Positions 60,714 to 64,000 of a stretch of 64,000 bases of DNA are shown here, one piece after another. The translations under genes and the position numbers were made by a program. The stretch lies in assembly GCF_003173775.1 (NCBI RefSeq), contig NZ_CP029552.1:1009001-1073000 (forward strand). The letters run 5' to 3'. The stretch comes from Methylobacterium sp. 17Sr1-1 (lineage in GTDB: Bacteria > Pseudomonadota > Alphaproteobacteria > Rhizobiales > Beijerinckiaceae). Numbering within the stretch: position 1 is the stretch's first letter; the number at the start of each line of letters is the position of its first letter. A model generated the notes under the pieces. The model was not told the origin of the DNA. It saw nothing but the letters and a program-made list of their open reading frames with translations, and searched no databases.

Positions 60714-61607
60714 TCCAAAACCTACGAGATCGCCCAGGATCTGCACGGCAAGAAACTGTACCAAGAGCGGGCACGAAGGATATTGCCTATTTTGGTAAGG
60801 CAAGCGGCTTCGAAGCGGCCTCTATCATACGAAGCCCTCGCCGATGAGCTAAGCATGACGAACCCCCGCGTGTTGAATTATCCGCTAGGATGTGTTGGAA
60901 GGGCCCTGATCGAGCTAGCAGAAAGCTGGGGCGGGACCATACCACATATTCAATCACTTGTTGTTAATAAACAAACAGGCTTGCCGGGATCTGGTTTTGA
61001 CGGGTTTCTAAATGACGAGGGTTATACATGGAGTGATAGCTCGGAAAGAAGATCTGCAATTGAGCAATACAGAACAAAAATTTACGAATATCCATACTGG
61101 AACGATGTCCTATCAGAGCTAAATCTGATCCCTGCCCCAAATTATGTGGCCGATTTGATTGAGCTAGCATCTGGCTGCAAAGGTCAGGGTGAAGGGCCGG
61201 AACACAAATTATTGAAAGAATTCATCAGTGAAAATCCAGCTATCGTCGGGCTTGCGGTCAATCATCCAAAGGGTCAGATTGAAAGAGGCATCCCGTCCGG
61301 CGATAGGATCGACGTTATTTTTCATAATAGGCAGCGAATATGCGCTGTCGAGGTGAAACCCAAAAATGCACCGGCACAGGATTTAATCAGGGGCCTGTTT
61401 CAATGCGTTAAGTACCGCGCCGTCTTAGAAGCTCACGCTAGCTTCGCCGGTCTTGGTGAGGGGGTTGCAGTTTGTCTAGTCCTTGGGGGCGGGCTTCCAA
61501 AAAATTTGGTACCGCTTCGAAACAGCCTCGATGTAAAAGTTATCGAAAATATATTTGATTTAATACCCAGAAAAACTCGTCACCTCTATCTCCGTAAGTC
61601 GTTATAG
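60714..61607 (+). CDS. PD-(D/E)XK-like nuclease candidate
   Basis: The ATG at 60714 gives 297 residues; an upstream start at 60582 is possible. The N-terminal part has a winged-helix look (LSYEALADELSMTNPRVLNY). The C-terminal part carries a nuclease core: GDRIDVIFHNRQRICAVEVK with Asp200, Glu213 and Lys215, followed by the helix LIRGLFQCVKYRAVLEA typical of this fold. It should be a DNA endonuclease, perhaps a stand-alone restriction or defence gene. Composition is more AT-rich than the neighbours. A terminator follows the stop. Confidence 0.65.
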   Translation, partial: SKTYEIAQDLHGKKLYQERARRILPILVRQAASKRPLSYEALADELSMTNPRVLNYPLGCVGRALIELAESWGGTIPHIQSLVVNKQTGLPGSGFDGFLNDEGYTWSDSSERRSAIEQYRTKIYEYPYWNDVLSELNLIPAPNYVADLIELASGCKGQGEGPEHKLLKEFISENPAIVGLAVNHPKGQIERGIPSGDRIDVIFHNRQRICAVEVKPKNAPAQDLIRGLFQCVKYRAVLEAHASFAGLGEGVAVCLVLGGGLPKNLVPLRNSLDVKVIENIFDLIPRKTRHLYLRKSL

Positions 61608-61623
61608 CATTCCGGCGTTATCT

Positions 61624-61651
61624 AGGCCGACAGCAAATGCCAAGTCGGCCT
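61624..61651 (+). terminator. Terminator behind the nuclease candidate
   Basis: AGGCCGAC and GTCGGCCT form an 8-bp stem around a 12-base loop, ending in a short T-run (TTTA), 17 bp behind the stop codon. Confidence 0.7.
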
Positions 61652-61843
61652 TTACCCATTGGGTCCAGGCGGCATCGGAACAATCGCCATCACGCCGCCA
61701 AGTACGCATCGTCGGCAGAATAGTACGCTTCATCTGAATGTTAGTGCGCTTGCCGCAAATTATTTACCGCCCAACTGAGCACGGACAGCAATAATCCCCG
61801 AAGTCTTCGCGATCCACGCGAGGCCATTCCGAGGGATCAGCTC

Positions 61844-63133
61844 ATGTCGTCTTCCATCACGCTCTCCGCTGCTACTCGCCAAAACCTGCTGTCTCTGCAG
61901 GACACTGCCGCGCTGGCAGCCACCAATCAGGGCCGGCTCTCCACGGGCAAGAAGGTGAATTCCGCCCTCGACAACCCCGTCAACTATTTCACGGCGGTGG
62001 GCCTCAGCGATCGTGCGTCCGCGCTGTCGGATCTCCTCGATGGCGTTTCCAACGGCATCCAGACGATCCAGGCTGCCGCTAAGGGCGTCGATGCGGTCAC
62101 TACCGTCGTCAAGCAGATGCAGTCGGTGGTGACCCAAGCGCAGTCCAACGCCACCGCCAACCTGCCCAAGCTGCAGGGTACCCGAGCGCTCGCGACGGCC
62201 GGTGAGGCCACCGCTACGGGCAAGAGCATCTACGACGTATCGATGGGCAAGACGCTCGCCGGCACGGCCGCGGCGGCCACCTCGAGCACCCCCGGCGTGG
62301 TGGGCATCAACACGGCCAACGCCAACCAGATGCAGCTCAGCGCGGGCTTTACCACCTACAAGTTCGACATCGGCTCCACCGACACGGTGAGCGACCTCGT
62401 CAGCAACATCAACAAGTCGGGCATCGCCACCGCGACGATCGACGTGCAGGGCCAGCTGCAGATCACCGGCACCGGCTCGGACACCCTCTCGGTGGGCCTG
62501 GGCAAGACCACCTCGGGAGCCTTCGCGGTGGATGCCACGGAGACAGCCAAGCTCACGGGCGGTGCAACCCCATCGGCGGCCGGCGGCACGTCCGCTCAGC
62601 GCTCGGCCCTGGTGGGTCAGTTCAACGCGCTGCGCACACAGTTGGATCAGGCCGCCCGGGATGCCGGCTTCAACGGCACCAACCTGCTGGCCGGCGATAG
62701 CCTGAGCATCGCGTTTAACGAGAAGACCGGCGCGGCCAAATCCAAACTGGACATCCAGGGTACGTCGCTGTCCGCGTCCGCGCTGGGCATCGGCGAGTTC
62801 AAGGACAGCGCCACGGCTCAGTCGGGCGCCGACATCGGCATCCAGAACAACGCGGACCTCACCAAGGCCGCTGATGCGCTGAGCAACGCGCTGGCGAACC
62901 TGAAATCCATCTCCTCCACGTTCGGCTCCAACCTGTCGACGGTTCAGAACCGTCAGAACTTCACGAAGGAGATGATCAACGTGCTCACCACGGGGGCGGC
63001 CAACCTCACGAATGCCGACATGAACGAGGAGGCGGCGAACTCACAGGCGCTGGCGACCCGGCAGTCCCTGGCGGTGTCGTCGCTGTCCCTGGCAAGCCAG
63101 GCCAGCCAGGGCATCCTTCAGCTGCTGCGCTGA
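61844..63133 (+). CDS. Flagellin
   Basis: The 429-residue protein has the conserved flagellin N-terminus (LSAATRQNLLSLQDTAALAA, QGRLSTGKKVNSALDNPVNY) and the conserved C-terminus (NMNEEAANSQALATRQ-like, ending ASQASQGILQLLR), with a variable Ala/Thr/Gly-rich middle exposed on the filament surface. It should polymerise into the flagellar filament after export by the type III flagellar apparatus. No other flagellar genes are near; it is an isolated flagellin locus. The tail is duplicated in repeat copy A at 7599. No sigma-28 promoter is certain upstream. Confidence 0.96.
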   Translation: MSSSITLSAATRQNLLSLQDTAALAATNQGRLSTGKKVNSALDNPVNYFTAVGLSDRASALSDLLDGVSNGIQTIQAAAKGVDAVTTVVKQMQSVVTQAQSNATANLPKLQGTRALATAGEATATGKSIYDVSMGKTLAGTAAAATSSTPGVVGINTANANQMQLSAGFTTYKFDIGSTDTVSDLVSNINKSGIATATIDVQGQLQITGTGSDTLSVGLGKTTSGAFAVDATETAKLTGGATPSAAGGTSAQRSALVGQFNALRTQLDQAARDAGFNGTNLLAGDSLSIAFNEKTGAAKSKLDIQGTSLSASALGIGEFKDSATAQSGADIGIQNNADLTKAADALSNALANLKSISSTFGSNLSTVQNRQNFTKEMINVLTTGAANLTNADMNEEAANSQALATRQSLAVSSLSLASQASQGILQLLR

Positions 63134-63393
63134 TCGATGTGTGCAGCAGCAGCGGAGCCTCACGGGGCTTCGCTGCTGCCATGAGCGACGGGCGCACCGA
63201 GATGTCGAGATCGCCCTCAGCAAGCAGCATCCCAAGGGCCGGTTCGCCCCTATACCCCGCGAAGGTAAGGGCAGTCAGCGCTGATGCGCCAGGAGCATCG
63301 TACAGCGCGTTCGGGGGGCGTCCTGGTGCTGGGCAGCTGCTGCGTTCCCCTGTCGGTCCTGGGGCATCTTGAGCCCAGCATGACAGCTTCAGC
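63085..63393 (+). repeat. Dispersed repeat copy C, spanning the flagellin 3' end and its flank
   Basis: It begins in the last flagellin codons and runs through TTCGCTGCTGCCATGAGC, GCGCCAGGAGCATCGTACAG and GGGCGTCCTGGTGCTGGGCA to GAGCCCAGCATGACAG. It shares most of its length with copy A (7599) and the central 200 bp with copy B (13311). Each copy has a similar short open frame from the shared ATG, but copy A is shifted in frame. Confidence 0.72.
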
Positions 63394-63540
63394 TCCGAAG
63401 AGGCATCTCTACTGGTGACAGGCCTCTCAGGCGAAGCAGGAGATAGCTAACTGAGGTTAGCTAAACGCTTCCAATAGAAGAACGCACGGCCTATGGCGTG
63501 AACTTGAGCGTCCTTCGGATGCGTTAATCACTAATATTTC
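63394..63540. other. Non-coding gap behind the flagellin repeat
   Basis: About 150 bp between the repeat and the minus-strand gene at the right edge. No structure is evident. Confidence 0.35.
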
Positions 63541-64000
63541 TCAATCTAACTCCTCATCGTCGTCTTTTGCTGGTTCAAGCCCCTTCGCCACACGGTCTAG
63601 TCGATGAAGCTCATCGATATCTTGAGCATCAAAGGACGCTGGTAGTTTGTGAAACTGTAGATCTGTTGTGTTTAAGTTCATCATTTCGATCATCTTTAGA
63701 AAATATAAATCTGTTTTGCTCCTATTTGATTTGATTTGAAGGATAGTAGATCGATTGATGCAATAGGCAACAAAGTCAGTCAACTGCATAAGAGGTTCGG
63801 TCGAGGCAACGTACTCGCCTCGGAATTGGCCTTTCCACTTTCGGAACAGAGTTTTCCCGAATGGGGCGCCTGGCTTTCCTAGGCCTTGATCCACTAATAC
63901 CGTGAGCGGCTCTTCGCATTCGGGGAATTCCCTCTGAAATCGCATGCAGAGCAGTACCAAGCTCTGAGTATAACGATCAGTTAGATCAAGTCCATCGATC
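63541..64000 (-). CDS. DUF3800-like protein, 3' part, cut by the right edge
   Basis: The minus frame is open to the window's end, so the N-terminus lies outside; about 153 residues are visible. The segments LTVLVDQGLGKPG and PLMQLTDFVAYCINR resemble the C-terminal half of DUF3800 proteins, a nuclease-like family often on mobile elements. The tail is acidic (AKDDDEELD). The DNA is AT-rich relative to the flagellin gene. Assignment is tentative. Confidence 0.5.
   Translation of the reverse strand, partial: IDGLDLTDRYTQSLVLLCMRFQREFPECEEPLTVLVDQGLGKPGAPFGKTLFRKWKGQFRGEYVASTEPLMQLTDFVAYCINRSTILQIKSNRSKTDLYFLKMIEMMNLNTTDLQFHKLPASFDAQDIDELHRLDRVAKGLEPAKDDDEELD

Overview
The window is GC-rich alphaproteobacterial DNA, most likely from Methylobacterium/Methylorubrum or a close relative. 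The evidence is several HWE-type histidine kinases, LOV photoreceptor kinases, an alphaproteobacterial SOS box (GTTC-N7-GTTC) in front of umuDC, and a Rhizobiales-type flagellin. The density of integrases, IS remnants, plasmid-type genes (umuDC, DUF2958, SRAP, RecD2-like, CoiA-like) and AT-rich inserts suggests a megaplasmid or a very plastic chromosomal region. I cannot tell which from the sequence.

Region 1 (1-18.4 kb) is a signalling block. It has a truncated GAF/PAS HWE kinase with a response regulator, a LOV-PAS-GAF-PAS-PAS hybrid kinase, a LOV-PAS HWE kinase, two paralogous single-domain response regulators next to the LOV kinases, a membrane diguanylate cyclase, a GAF-GGDEF(degenerate)-EAL protein, an MHYT-GGDEF-EAL protein and a Cache-type chemoreceptor. 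Together they look like blue-light and c-di-GMP control of motility. A ~200-300 bp dispersed repeat occurs here twice and again behind the flagellin gene at 63 kb; one copy carries the last codons of a lost flagellin gene.

Region 2 (18.4-28.5 kb) has a family-2 glycosyltransferase, two overlapping MFS genes of which the first is split by an intact IS630-family element with a clean TA duplication, a divergent LysR/aldo-keto reductase pair and a PAS-GAF-PAS-HWE-REC kinase.

Region 3 (28.5-37.7 kb) is an integrated accessory module. A tRNA-Met 3' fragment lies among three paired direct repeats, followed by a full tyrosine recombinase and a short catalytic-domain recombinase. Next is an AT-rich minus-strand operon of four genes, each overlapping the next by 4 bp: HsdM, HsdS, a SMC-like ATPase and an HNH nuclease. 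No HsdR is present. An IS5-family fragment and a truncated copy of the short recombinase close the module.

Region 4 (37.7-46.4 kb) holds DUF2958, SRAP, EamA and MFS genes, an isolated AT-rich SIR2-like protein and an SOS-controlled umuDC pair whose UmuD has Cys in place of the catalytic Ser.

Region 5 (46.4-58 kb) looks phage-derived. A large protein with a C-terminal GT-A domain is divergent from a four-gene operon: a DpdA-like guanine transglycosylase, a VUT/YhhQ-type queuosine-precursor transporter, a QueD-like protein and a GT-B glycosyltransferase. I read this as a candidate 7-deazaguanine modification pathway with added sugar. CoiA-like, RecD2-like and NUMOD3 proteins follow.

Region 6 (58-64 kb) has a small conserved protein, an AraC regulator, a PD-(D/E)XK nuclease candidate, flagellin, and the 3' part of a DUF3800-like gene running off the right edge.
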